Shown: positions 24,618 through 35,884 of the stretch, in pieces
How positions within the stretch are numbered: the first letter of the stretch is position 1
Layout of the letters: each line of letters starts with the position of its first letter
Assembly (NCBI GenBank): GCA_009763385.1
Contig: CM019828.1
Location: 19,062,822-19,126,821 of the forward strand
Reading direction: 5' to 3'
From: Coix lacryma-jobi var. lacryma-jobi
Lineage: Eukaryota; Streptophyta; Magnoliopsida; Poales; Poaceae
DNA: 64,000 nt
The notes under the pieces: model-generated
Database searches by the model: none
The model's input: only the letters and a program-made list of their open reading frames with translations
Told to the model about the DNA's origin: nothing
Translations under genes and position numbers: made by a program

Positions 24618-24699
24618 GACGCTTTGGCCGAGTGGTTAAGGCGTGTGCCTGCTAAGTACATGGGGTTTCCCCGCGAGAGTTCGAATCTCTCAGGCGTTG
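24618..24699 (+). tRNA. tRNA-Ser, anticodon GCU
   Basis: An 82-nt cloverleaf can be drawn. The acceptor arms are GACGCTT and AGGCGTT with discriminator G. The D arm is GCC/GGC. The anticodon loop CTGCTAA carries GCT and so reads AGC/AGU serine codons. A long variable arm (ATGGGGTTTCCCCGC region) follows, as class II tRNAs have. The T arm is GAGAG-TTCGAAT-CTCTC. There is no intron, and box A and box B are intact. The first acceptor pair is G-U rather than G-C, a likely C-to-T change at position 72. The gene is probably functional but the weak first pair is unusual. Confidence 0.93.
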
Positions 24700-24703
24700 T
24701 TAC

Positions 24704-24708
24704 TTTTT
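24704..24708 (+). terminator. RNA polymerase III terminator of the tRNA gene
   Basis: A run of five T begins five bases after the discriminator base of tRNA-Ser, the usual place for a polymerase III stop. Confidence 0.75.
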
Positions 24709-24720
24709 ATTTCAGCCATT

Positions 24721-25003
24721 ATCAATTCCTATTTGGATTTGGATGCATTTTTAGCCGAATGTTCTTCACCTCCATGTTACGTAACGTAAGTAGATTTTAG
24801 CCACTTCATACCTATCCTCCTTTGATTTTTGTTTTGAATGCCTTTCAGTCACTTCATGGCATCCCTCGGTGGCTTTTGTTTCAAATTATCAATTCCTATT
24901 TGAATGTATTTTAGCCGAATGTTTTCACCTCCATGTTACGTAACGTAAGTAGATTTTAGACACTTCATACCTATCCTTTGATTGTTTGTTTGAATGCCTC
25001 CAA
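24721..25003 (+). repeat. Direct duplication of about 115-125 bp downstream of the tRNA
   Basis: The first copy (24721-24845) starts ATCAATTCCTATTTGG; the second (24888-25003) starts the same and shares the inner palindrome CATGTTACGTAACGTAAG. The copies differ by small deletions and are separated by about 42 bp. The first copy begins just after the tRNA terminator. Confidence 0.8.
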
Positions 25004-27334
25004 TCAATTAAAGAGGTTTCTAGTGCATCTACAAAATTTCATATGCTCCCTTATCTATCTCGCGTCCCTTGCTACAAGAGATTCCACCTTTTATGGTATT
25101 CAATAGCGATATTAACATTTTTTTGTCATAATTAGCATTTATGATGCTTCGATGATGAAACAAGAACTTTGAATCTAACAAGAGAGTTGTTTAGAAACAA
25201 GAACTTTGAAATGAACACCAAATAAAGCAAACAATCATATAAAACTATATTTGAAACACCTTTTGGATGTTATAAGGTTGTATTTCGCTCACAAAATATC
25301 ATGAAAGCATTAGGGTATTATTAAATTAATCTATGTAATGATCTAAAGATAAGAGTGTAAAGTATACACATTTAATTCATCCCAATTTTATATGTAGTAC
25401 TAAAATAAAATAATGTACTTATATGTGCATTTTATTAGAATATATGGATCTTTCTAAGAGCACCACGTAGTTCAAAAATTGAAGTCATTCAATGAATAGA
25501 CAAAAAAATCCATTCAATACTAAAATAATTTTAAAAGTTGTAATTAGATTTTATATGATTATTGAATTTTTATAAATTTGTAAAGAAAGATAAGTTAGTT
25601 ACAGTTTGGATTACTTTGAGATATAAATTTAATGTTGGTTGTTATTGAAAAAGAAAAAATAATTAGATAAATAGATGGATGAATGTTTGGGCCACTAAGG
25701 GATCCAATAGAGGGGGTGGTCTCGGCTTAGGTATAAGTGCCGAGACAAATTTGGGAGTCCGTGCAAGCGACTTTTTGCTTGCTCGTGACATAGGGCTCGG
25801 TAGCGCGATACACTCTCTCTTCTGCGGCTAACAGGATTGCGTGTAAGCTGGTGATTTGTAAACCATTGGGGACGCCCTCATGCAAGATTCATCCACTAGA
25901 CTAGGTAACATGTTCTTACATTGCTACAGAGTAACTAAACTTTTATACCAAGGATACACGGATCACACAATAAGATAACAATATTGTGAAACTAAATACC
26001 GACATTAAATTGATATTTAATCCAAAAGACAGAGTTTGTGAAATTAACACATACACGGAGAGCGTGATGTCGCAGAGTCACGAACGTATAGATCCTTTTG
26101 TGATGCAACTAAGATACTGTTTTATATTGGCATGAAGAAACCTTTGATATCTATTTCTTTCGTGCGCCATAAATCCACAAAATAAGTTCTGCCACATCCC
26201 ATACAATTTATTTAATTAAACTTCATTTTGGCAAAGCATGTGCAAGGGATGCCTCTACTGCTTTCTTATATGTACAATACATATAACACTTTAAAAGTGC
26301 TCCACGAGCAAGGGTATGTAAAAACTATACTCATATTATGATTTTGAATTCTTATTCCATCTACTGTACAAACTGCATTACACACAAAAATAGGACTTTT
26401 CTCAAAGTCACTAGCTTTTTTTCTCAAAGCACTCAAGTACATCACGATGAAAGAACCATGACTAATTAATTTGCAACTATACTATTGCATCATCAACAAC
26501 CCCGACCGATACGGTAGGACCTCGCAGATGTCCAACTCCTCAACGCACATCTGTGAGAGGGGGGAACAATGAGGAAGAGGGAGAGGAGAGGAGAGGGACA
26601 GGCTCACCTCGACCAGATTTGCTCGTATCTTCCTTTGTATTCTGCACTCCTGCCTATACAACCTGCTGAAACTCTGGCCACTCCATGCTCTTGTTTACAA
26701 AGATGCAACCAAGTAACGTTACAATGGTTTAAAACTTGATACATTATAACTTAATGATCAACTTCTTTAACCATTATTTTCCTGTGGTAAAATATAAATA
26801 ACGGTACCTGGAATACTCCTGGTAAAATACTACGATGATGTTCTACGCGCTTGCGGAATCCATCATATTCTATTTGCACTTAATAAATACCAACAGGGAG
26901 TGCTAAGGAGCCCTCTAACTCGCTTGTGCTTGCTAGTGTGCAAATAATTGTGAGTGAGTGATCGCTAGTGTGTTTTATTGAGAGATTGCAAGGTGTGGCA
27001 CTAGGTGATCATGTTGCAAGTCGGTGGTGCTTATTACTCTTAGAGGTTGCCACCTTCTAGACATCTTGGTGATGGTGTCTCCATCGTGAAGCCCGCGTGA
27101 AGATTGTGCATGGCTCTAGAGAAGGATTTGTGCGAGGTGTTGTGCTTGCCCCACGGGGATCGCGAAGAGCAACTCTAGTTGAGCGAGGCGTAAAGAGCGT
27201 CGAGTGATCCGACCAGATCAGAAGCTAGAGCTCATGGTGAGCACTCCACGGTGGAGAGTGTGACTTGAGGGTCACCACTAGCAAGAGTCCCATCGACAAT
27301 CTTGGGATTGCCTCAACGAGGGCTAGTTTGGTGG
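25004..27334. other. Intergenic stretch, with a retrotransposon-like end
   Basis: Mostly AT-rich with no gene recognised. From about 26880 to 27334 the sequence becomes GC-richer and resembles leader or LTR sequence of a Copia element (the direction-less phrase GGAGCCCTCTAACTCGC and similar), so a further decayed insertion may lie here. I could not define ends. A polypurine patch with GAGGGAGAGGAG repeats lies at 26570-26605. Confidence 0.4.
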
Positions 27335-27675
27335 TGAAAGTGCATTCGCCCCCATTGTGGGTTTTGGCTAATTAATGATAATCAAATTAGGGACTAATGG
27401 CTTTATAAAAGCATGTATGCAGGTGATAGTTCCTAGAAAGATTTGAAATGTTGAAATCTCGTGAACAAAGCATGTTGGATACATTTGGACATAAAGATAC
27501 CTAGCTCGAGTGGTGGTTTGAAAGTTTGATTTTAAACTTGAGTTATAGGTAAGCCGGACTATCAAGAGGGTCACAAATTAGGTTGGCTAGATGTGGAGAA
27601 AAGTGCTCAAATTGACTAACTAAAGTTTGCTTGAGAGACACTGCACGATCACGAACACATAGAGGTATTTCTGTG

Positions 27676-28309
27676 TGGTCGGTAGTACCGACCATGGGTG
27701 GTCGGTAGTACCGACTATGGCTGCTCTGCGCAATGCTCTCTGTGTAGAGTTCATTTTGAACTGGCGGTAGTACCGCCATCTTGTCGGTAATACCGCCCAC
27801 CCAGACCATTTTAACACCCTCTCTGTGTAGACTCAAAAATGACTTGGCGGTAGTACCGCCATATGGTTGGTACTACCGACCCTCGGTGGTACCGACCCTG
27901 GTCAGTAGGAAGGTGTTTTTTTGCCGACCTCTCTGTTCGCGCTCAAAATGGCTTGGCGGTAGTACCGCCATATAGTCGGTACTACCGACCCTCGGTGGTA
28001 CCGACCCAAGCCGGTAGTAAGGCGGATTTGCAGGGCTCTCTGTGTTGGCTCGATTTTGACTTGGCGGTAGTACCGCCATAGAGTCGGTACTATCGACCCT
28101 CGGTGGTACCGACCCTGGTCGGTAGTAACCGAGGGACCAAGTCTCATTCTGCGGAGCTCTCTGTTTGCGGCCGATTTGGCCTGGCGGTAGTACCGACCCT
28201 CGGTGGTACCTACCTGAGTCCGGTAGCTGGTTTTAGGTCAGATCCAGATCTGTGCAACGGTTAGTGACTGGTCGGTACTACCGACCATGGGTGGTCGGTA
28301 CTACCGACC
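27676..28309 (+). repeat. Array of GGTAGTACC palindromes in the copia-1 LTR
   Basis: Five loose tandem units of about 85-120 bp each start CTCTCTGT and carry GGCGGTAGTACCGCC followed by GGTCGGTACTACCGACC and CGGTGGTACCGACC. Both palindrome types are self-complementary. The array ends 19 bp before the TATA box with two GGTCGGTACTACCGACC copies (28270-28286 and 28293-28309). Confidence 0.9.
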
Positions 28310-28328
28310 AACCTCGGGACTGAGGGAC

Positions 28329-28336
28329 TATAAATA
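28329..28336 (+). promoter_or_regulatory. TATA box of the copia-1 LTR
   Basis: TATAAATA directly after the palindrome array, followed by a pyrimidine-rich start region CTCTCCTCTTCTC. This marks the U3/R border. Confidence 0.7.
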
Positions 28337-29221
28337 GCTCTCCTCTTCTCGTTTGACCGTTACCCACTCATTCCACTCACTTATTGCGACCTAACTTCAG
28401 ACAAAAGAGCTTCCAAGCATTGACTCCTCCCCTCTCTCTCCCCCTTTGCTCCTAGATTCACTTACTTGCAAGATTTGAGCTAGGGAAGTGAGATTAGAGA
28501 GTGGGAAGCTTCGATCTATGACTTGAGCACTTGGTTTCCATCTAGCCAGCTTTGTTTGTGTCTATTACTCTTGGGTTCTTTGAACCCTAGCCGGTTAGGT
28601 GTTCTTCGTGGTAGCCCGTATTAATTCATTTGTGAGGGCTCCCCGAAGCGTTTGTATTTCCCCTGTGATTTCTAGTGGAGAAACTCTAGTAGCCTTTGTG
28701 GTTGCTTGAGTGAGGCAAGGAGGTGAAATAGACTCCGACCTTTGTGGTCACCTCAACAACGAGGACGTAGGCACTCCTTAGTGGTTTGGCCGAACCTCGG
28801 GATAAATCGTTGTGTCCCGTGTGCTTGTTGTTGTCTCTACTTTGCATATTACGTTTGTTCTTGTGATCTTCATGTTCTTCCTCTCCATATCTCTTTCTTA
28901 GGTTGGGAAGGCTCGTTCTACACCAAGGAAAGCAACCAAGGCTTGGTGAGAGTAGATTCGCTATCTATCATACTTAGGGAAGTGGGGTAAATTCTTGTAT
29001 TACATTCATAGCTTACATACATCGGATTTGTAGTTCTTCTTTAGGATCCCGGTAGTGTCGTTTGTTTGTGTCGGTAGTACCGGTGTGTTACCCCCGGTAG
29101 TACCTACCCAAACAAACCGGCAACACCGGTTGTTATCTAACTATATTTTCTAGTTTGTGAAGTTTTAGATTGTTAAAAATCACCTATTCACCCCCCTCTA
29201 GGCTGATTTGATCCTTTCAAT

Positions 29222-29233
29222 TGGTATCAGAGC
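29222..29233 (+). other. Primer binding site, tRNA initiator-Met
   Basis: TGGTATCAGAGC, two bases after the LTR end, complementary to the 3' end of plant initiator tRNA-Met, the standard Copia primer. Confidence 0.9.
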
Positions 29234-29273
29234 CTAACCCTTGTGTTAGCGCTTCACTACGTAAGGCAGAATC

Positions 29274-31745
29274 ATGTCGACCCTAAGCCAAGAACAAGTT
29301 GATGACATTGTCAAGAGGGTTTCTACTCAGCTGCTAGAAGATCAAGCAAAGAAATTCGAAGATCAAATGAAAAAGATGAAAGATGAGATTGAGACCTTGA
29401 GGCAAGCTTTGGGCAACAAAGCCGAGTCATCCGGAAGTGGAGAAAATCCACCACAACCCAAAGAAGATAAGAACAAGGAAGATGAAGAGAAAGGCAAGAG
29501 AGAGAAGGAGTTGTTTAACATACATTATGACTATAGCCAAATGGGCAAAGTCCTTCAATTGCCTAGCATCAATCTAGGCAAACCACCTTCCTTTGATGGA
29601 ATCAACTACAATGACTGGGCACACAAGATGAAGCTACATCTCCTTGCCGTAAGAGCTTGGGAGATTGTCGAGAATGGACCAAGTCATGTTGAAGGCGAAG
29701 AGTTCACCGACAATGATGTGATTGAGTTTCAATAGAATGTTCAAGCCGCATCATTGATCCTATCATGCCTTAAGCCCGAAGAAAGCAACAAGGTACATGG
29801 AATGGAGAATGCCAAGAAAATTTGGGACACTCTCAGGATATCATATGAGGGTGATGCAAGTGTGAGGAAGTGCAACATAGAGCTTCTTCAAGGAAAGATT
29901 GAGAACTTCACTATCAAGAGTGGTGAGACCACTCAACAAATGTTTGATAGATTCATGACATTGATCAACAAGATTAGAGCTCTCGGAGACAAAAAGTGGG
30001 ATGACAACTCAGCTGCAAGAAAGCTATTGAGAGCATATAGAAAGAAGAACAAGACACTTGCATCAATCATCATGGAGGGACCCAACTATGAGAGCATGGG
30101 ACCTCATGAGATGCTTGCCAAAATAAAGCATCATGAAGTCTTGGATGATGAAGCCATAGAAGATCAAGAAGCAAGCAACAAGAAGGTGGTAGCTCTCAAG
30201 GCAAACCAAGAAGAAGGAAGCAAGGCCCAAAATGACTCATCAAGTGATGGAAGTGATGATTCTGATGATGAGATTGCACTTCTTGTGAAGAACTTTAGAA
30301 GATTCATGAGAAAGAAGATGTACAAGAAGGGCAAAGGTGGATACTTCAAGAAGTCAAAGAAGAGAAATTGCTATGAGTGTGGTGCGGACGATCATTTCAT
30401 TGCCGATTGTCCACAAAAGAAGAACAAGACCAAGTATAGCAAGAGTGATGACAAGAAGCAAAGAAAAAGAAGAGGTGGTGAAGCTCATCTTGGTGAAGAA
30501 TGGTTCTCAGAAGATGACTCAGGTGATGAAGAGAAGAGCAAGGGCAAGGAGAAAGAGAAGGGAGCGGCCAACATCGCCATTCACAAGACCTCTTCTCCAA
30601 GCCCCTTCTCCAACATGACTACCTCGACCACTTCATCATGCTTGTTCGAGGGCCTCACCGACGATGAGGATGACGTCACTCATTCTTGCTTCATGGCTAA
30701 GAATGAGAAGGTATTACCTCACTCTCCTACTTGTTCTAGTGATGAATATAGTGATGATGATATGGATGAATTTGAACTAAGCATCATAAGAAAGTTTGGT
30801 AAGAAAGGTGGACCAAAGATATTAAAATTTCTTAGTAAATTGGAAAGTCGGAATGAGAGTCTTGTTTTGCAAGGGGACTTGATCTCTCAAGAGAGAGAAA
30901 AGAACCTTGCATTGGAAGCCTCTCTTGCCGAGGAGAAGTTGAAGGTTGAGAAATTGACCGTGGAATTATCTTTAGCTAATGACTCTAACAAGAAGTTGGC
31001 TAAGGAGTGTTCCACGAGCAATGACTCAATTGCTAATCTAAAGAGCAATGTTAGCTTGGTTCAAGAAAGCCTCACAAGCTTTCAAGATAAATATCAAACT
31101 CTTGAACTAAGCTACAACACTCTTTGGAGTTGTACTTCTTCAACTACTCCTAAGGATTCCGACAACTCTAATGCTTCAACAAGTAATGGTTGCAATAGAT
31201 GTTATAAAGTTGATATAAATGCTTGTGCAACTAACATTGTTGAGTTAGAAAAGAAGAGCAAAGAGATCCAACAGTTGAACATGATTTTGAGGAATGGTTG
31301 CAAGTGTAAGATGAAACAACCAAAGGACATCCTCAAGACCGCAAGACACCAATCCATCAAAGATGGGATAGGCTACAATAGGTATGGTGGCAAGGCCAAT
31401 GGAAGGAAGATGGTCAATGGGGTACCTTTTGTTAACTTTAACAAAGGGGTTCCTCTCTTTGACCTCATGAACAAGGCCAACAAGATTGCCAATCCAAAGA
31501 CTCCACTTGCTAATGGTAAGATCAACAAGGAAAAGCAAGTGGAGGTTCCCAAGCAACAAAAGCCTATATCAAGAAGCTATACATGTGATTACATGTGTTG
31601 TTGGGGAGAGAACGGCAAGATTGTCGTTAAGTATGTTGGTGCCCTCAAGAAGAGGGAGATTATGAGAAATGTTTGGGTGCCCAAAGTTTATGTGACTAAC
31701 CCCCTAGGACCCAATCTCATTTGGGTACCTAAATCAAGAACATAA
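29274..31745 (+). pseudogene. Copia-1 gag (capsid/nucleocapsid), one premature stop
   Basis: The frame opens at ATG 29274 with a coiled-coil-like start and a charged linker. It continues through a UBN2-type gag core (about 29540-30130) and a CCHC zinc knuckle CYECGADDHFIADC near 30370-30410. A long acidic and coiled-coil tail follows, ending at TAA 31743-31745. An in-frame TAG at 29733-29735 interrupts it; the frame continues on both sides. The tail of more than 400 residues after the knuckle is typical of SIRE-lineage gag. The stop at 31745 probably is the natural gag end, since protease follows in another frame. Gag would package the element's RNA in the cytoplasm. Confidence 0.88.
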
Positions 31746-31758
31746 TCTTGTTTTGTAG

Positions 31759-34700
31759 GAATATGCCTCCGGTGGAAAAAGTTGGGTGTTGGATAGTGGA
31801 TGCACCAATCATATGACCGGGGCAAAAGAAATGTTCACCTCCTTCCAACCAAGCAACGACTCATGCAACAACATTGTGTTTGGTGACAATGGAAAAGGAG
31901 AAGTGCTTGGTTTGGGTAAAATTGCTATCTCAACTGACAATTCCATATCTAATGTATTACTTGTGCATTCGTTGAGTTACAATCTGTTGTCTGTTTCTCA
32001 ACTTTGTGAAATGGGTTACGATTGTCTCTTTATGGATAAGGGTGTGACCGTCTCTAGAAGAAGGGATTCCTCTATTGCATTTAAAGGCGTGTTGAAGGGA
32101 AAACTTTACCTAGTTGACTTCTCAACTAGTAAGGTAGAACCTACAACATGTCTAATGGCAAAATCTAGCATGGCGTGGCTTTGGCATCGCCGACTAGCTC
32201 ATGTTGGGATGAGGAACTTGGCCCAACTTCAAAGGAAGGGCACATCCTTGGACTAACCAATGTCTCGTTTGAGAAAGATAGGATTTGCAGCGCATGCCAA
32301 GCTGGAAAGCAAGTTGGAGCAAAGCATCCAATGAAGAACGTCGTGTCAACCACAAGGCCATTGGAGCTACTACATATGGACCTCATCGGACCCGTTGCTT
32401 ACCAAAGCATCGGCGGTAACAAATATGGTTTCTTTATTGTTGATGACTTTTCTCGTTTCACTTGGGTGTTCTTTTTAGCAGATAAAAGTGAGACCCAAGG
32501 CATCTTCAAGAAGTTTGCTAGAAGGGTTCAAAATGAGTTTGAGCTCAAGATCAAGAAAGTGAGAAGCGACAATGGGACTGAGTTTAGGAACACCAACATA
32601 GAAGAATATCTTGATGATGAAGGAATCAAACATGAGTTCTCCGTTCCATATACCCCACAACAAAATGGGGTTGTGGAAAGGAAGAATAGAACTCTTGTTG
32701 AAGCTGCAAGATCTATGTTGGATGAGTACAAGACTTCCCATGGCTTTTGGGCTGAGGCGATGAACATCGCGTGTCATGCCATCAACCGCCTCTACCTCCA
32801 CAAGCTAAGGGACAAGACGCCATATGAGCTTCTAACCGGTAACAAACCAAAGGTGCATTACTTTCGAGTTTTTGGCTACAAGTGTTTCATACTTAACAAG
32901 AGGGCCAAAAGTTCAAAGTTTGCACCTAAGGTACACGAAGGCTTTCTACTTCGTTATGGTACTAATGAACACGGCTATCGCGTATTCAATAATGCCACCG
33001 GCACTATTGAGTTAACGGTAGACGTGACTTTTGATGAATCCGACGGCTCCCAAAAGGAGCAAGTCAATGATGAGCTTGTAGGTAATGACATGCCTCCATC
33101 CGAAGCTATCAAGAAGCTTGCAACCAGTGATGTGAGGCCCGTTGAAATTCAAGATGATGAAGATGATCCATCGCACACTCCACAACATTCTCATGTCCAT
33201 CATGTGCATCCAAATGTGCATGATCAAGCTTCTGCAACTCCGAATGGTGGTAGTGTGAGTGATGTTCAAGTGATACATCAAGTTGATGATCAAACACAAG
33301 CTCAAAATGAAGACCGACGAGATGATGGTGACATCCACACATATGATGAAGATGATGAAGATGGACCCATCCAAAGGAGATCACTTGTGCCACATCCAAG
33401 AGTTCATCATACAGTTCAACGGGATCATCCCGTTGACAACATATTGGGGAGCATACGACATGGGGTAACGACACGATCTCGTTTAGCAAGTTTTTGTGAA
33501 CATTACTTGTTTGTCTCCTCTTTGGAACCTCTTAGGGTGGAAGAAGCACTTGATGATCCGGACTGGGTGATGGCTATTCAAGAAGAGCTGAACAACTTCA
33601 CCAGGAATGAAGTCTAGTCCTTGGTGGAAAGGCCCAAGCAAAATGTGATAGGAACCAAATGGGTCTTCTGCAACAAACAAGATGAGCATGGCGTGGTAAC
33701 AAGGAACAAAGCACAGTTGGTGGCTCAAGGTTTCACTCAAATTGAAGGTTTGGATTTTGGGGAAACCTATGCACCCATAGCTAGGCTTGAGTCAATTCGC
33801 ATATTACTTGCCTTTGCTACTCACCATGATTTCAAGCTATACCAAATGGACGTGAAAAGTGCATTCCTCAACGGCCCCCTCTCCGAATTGGTATACGTGG
33901 AGCAACCACCGGGTTTTGAAGATCCCAAATTTCCCAACCACGTCTACAAGCTCGACAAGGCGCTCTATGGGCTCAAGCAGGCTCCTAGAGCTTGGTATGA
34001 TTGCCTTAAGGACTTCCTACTCAAAAAGGGTTTTGAGATAGGGAAGGCCGACACTACTTTATTTACTCGCGAAGTCAATAATGATATTTTTGTGTGCCAA
34101 ATATATGTCGATGACATAATATTTGGTAGTACTAATGTGGCTTTTTGTGAGGAATTTAGTAGGATCATGACAAAAAGGTTCGAGATGTCTATGATGGGTG
34201 AGTTGGAGTATTTCCTTGGATTCCAAATCAAGCAACTCAAGGATGGCACATTTATCAGTCAAACCAAGTATACAAGAGACATGCTAAAGAAGTTTGAGAT
34301 GGACAAGGCCAAACCCATCAAGACCCCCATGCCTACCAATGGACATCTTGATCTAAATGAGGATGGTAAGTCAGTGGACCAAAAGGTAGATCGCTCTATG
34401 ATCGGTTCATTGCTTTACCTTTGTGCATCTAGGCCTGATATAATGCTTAGTGTGTGCATGTGTGCAAGATTTCAAGCTAATCCGAAAGAATGTCATATTA
34501 TGTCCGTTAAGAGAATCTTTTGATACTTAGTGCACACTCCTAATCTTGGCTTGTGGTATCCCAAGGGCTCCACTTTTGATCTACTTGGCTATTCCGATTC
34601 AGACTATGCCGGTTGCAAAGTAGATCGAAAGAGCACTACCGGGACTAGCCAATTTATTGGAAGGTCTTTGGTGTCATGGAGTTCCAAGAAACAAAATAGT

Positions 34701-35057
34701 GTTGCCCTATCCACCACCAAAGCCGAGTATGTGGCGGTCGGCGCTTGCTGTGCCCAACTACTTTGGATGAAGCAAACACTAAAAGATTTCGGATGTGAGG
34801 AAAACAAGATTCCACTTTTGTGTGACAATGAGAGTGCTATCAAGCTAGCAAACAATCCCGTAAACCATTCTCGCACAAAACACTTTGACATCCGACACCA
34901 TTTCTTGAGAAACCATGAAGCCAAAGGAGATATCTCCATACGCCATGTGAGCACCGAAAAACAATTAGCCGATATCTTCACAAAGCCTCTAGATGAGTCA
35001 AGATTTTGTGCTTTGAGGAGTGAACTAAATATCATTGATTCTCGTAACGTGGCTTGA
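31759..35057 (+). pseudogene. Copia-1 pol: protease, integrase, reverse transcriptase, RNase H, broken
   Basis: It opens after a TAG at 31756 and reads the aspartic protease motif LDSGCTNHMTG near 31789. The pre-integrase HHCC domain (about 32175-32320) has a frameshift near 32240. The integrase core then has D (HMDLIGP), D (SDNGTEF) and E (NGVVERKN) all present. Reverse transcriptase (33621-34300) has the YVDD box at about 34105. RNase H follows from about 34580 and ends near 35057 with DIFTKPL. Premature stops are TAG 33615-33617, where the family has tryptophan, and TGA 34521-34523, where arginine is usual. Four lesions make it non-functional, though catalytic residues are mostly kept, so decay is fairly recent. 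Confidence 0.9.
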
Positions 35058-35263
35058 TGTCTTGCACATATTTGTTTTCACCTAGAGACCTAGACAAATG
35101 TTTTTGACAAATATTGTGTGTGATTTCAAAATCTATTTTGCATGCTTCACTTGTGTCCATAGTTATGTACTGCTTGTATGAAATCTGGACATGATTGAAG
35201 TTTGTGTAGTATACCACACAAAAGTTCTCCTAGAATAGATCTTTGTCCGTTCTGGAAGTGAAC

Positions 35264-35344
35264 GGTCGGTAGTACCGCCATAAGGGTCGGTAGTACCGAC
35301 CCCTATGGGCGGTAGTACCGACTAGGTTTGACCCGGGTATAAAT
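35264..35344 (+). promoter_or_regulatory. Candidate internal promoter before the extra ORF
   Basis: Three copies of the LTR palindrome (35264-35279, 35286-35300, 35308-35322) are followed 15 bp later by TATAAAT (35338-35344). The same arrangement of palindromes then TATA is found in the LTR. A pyrimidine-rich, CTCTCT-bearing leader follows at 35440-35470, typical of plant transcript starts. A further palindrome lies at 35750-35768. Confidence 0.5.
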
Positions 35345-35588
35345 GGTCGCGGTGAAATCCCTTTCAACCCTATCCGGTCAATCCTTTTTCACCGCGCAGC
35401 CGCCGCTTTTAGCCGTGCTCTCTAGCCACCGTCGCGCATCCCTCTCTCGATCTCTCTCCTCCTCCACTCAAATCCAAATCTATCCGGTGGGAAGGTGCCT
35501 TGGTGCAAGGAGATCATCTTGGTGGTGTTCGTGAAGCCCGAAAGTTCTTCCTCCATCGGATTTCGGCCTCTTCTTCTCGAGTATCAAG

Positions 35589-35884
35589 GTACTACGGTGT
35601 TCATGCCTGATCTCTCAATGTACCTTGTTCTAGGTCGATTCCTTTGGTAGGTTTGTTCTCTCTAGTGTATAGATGCTTCTAGGATGTATGTTTTGCAAGA
35701 TTGTTGGCAATTTGTGTGAACGGATTGGAGAAAACCGCATGCTGCAGTGCGGTCGGTAGTACCGACCGTGCGCAACAAGTTGTTTTCCTCCCCATTTTGA
35801 GATTGTCACTTCCTTTCGCTACATCTTTTGAAGTAGTCTTGCTATCACCTATGTCTCATATTGGTCTATGCTCTCTTCTTCTAG
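35589..35884 (+). other. Candidate intron in the leader of the extra ORF
   Basis: Donor CAAG|GTACTA at 35588/35589 and acceptor CTCTTCTTCTAG ending at 35884, directly before the ATG at 35885. The length is 296 bp with a pyrimidine tract at the 3' end. Inferred from sequence only. Confidence 0.4.

Larger units (their letters stand above)
27335..29219 (+). repeat. 5' LTR of copia-1
   Basis: Starts TGAAAGTGCATTCGCC and ends GATCCTTTCA, two bases before the primer site, 1885 bp in all. The left end is set by the TG and the SIRE-type start; without a second LTR it cannot be confirmed and could shift. A TATA box lies at 28329. Much of U3 is a palindrome-bearing tandem array. Confidence 0.7.

Noticed and set aside
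28742..28990. Small plus-strand ORF in the copia-1 LTR leader
   Set aside because: It lies in the LTR leader with no homology; probably chance.
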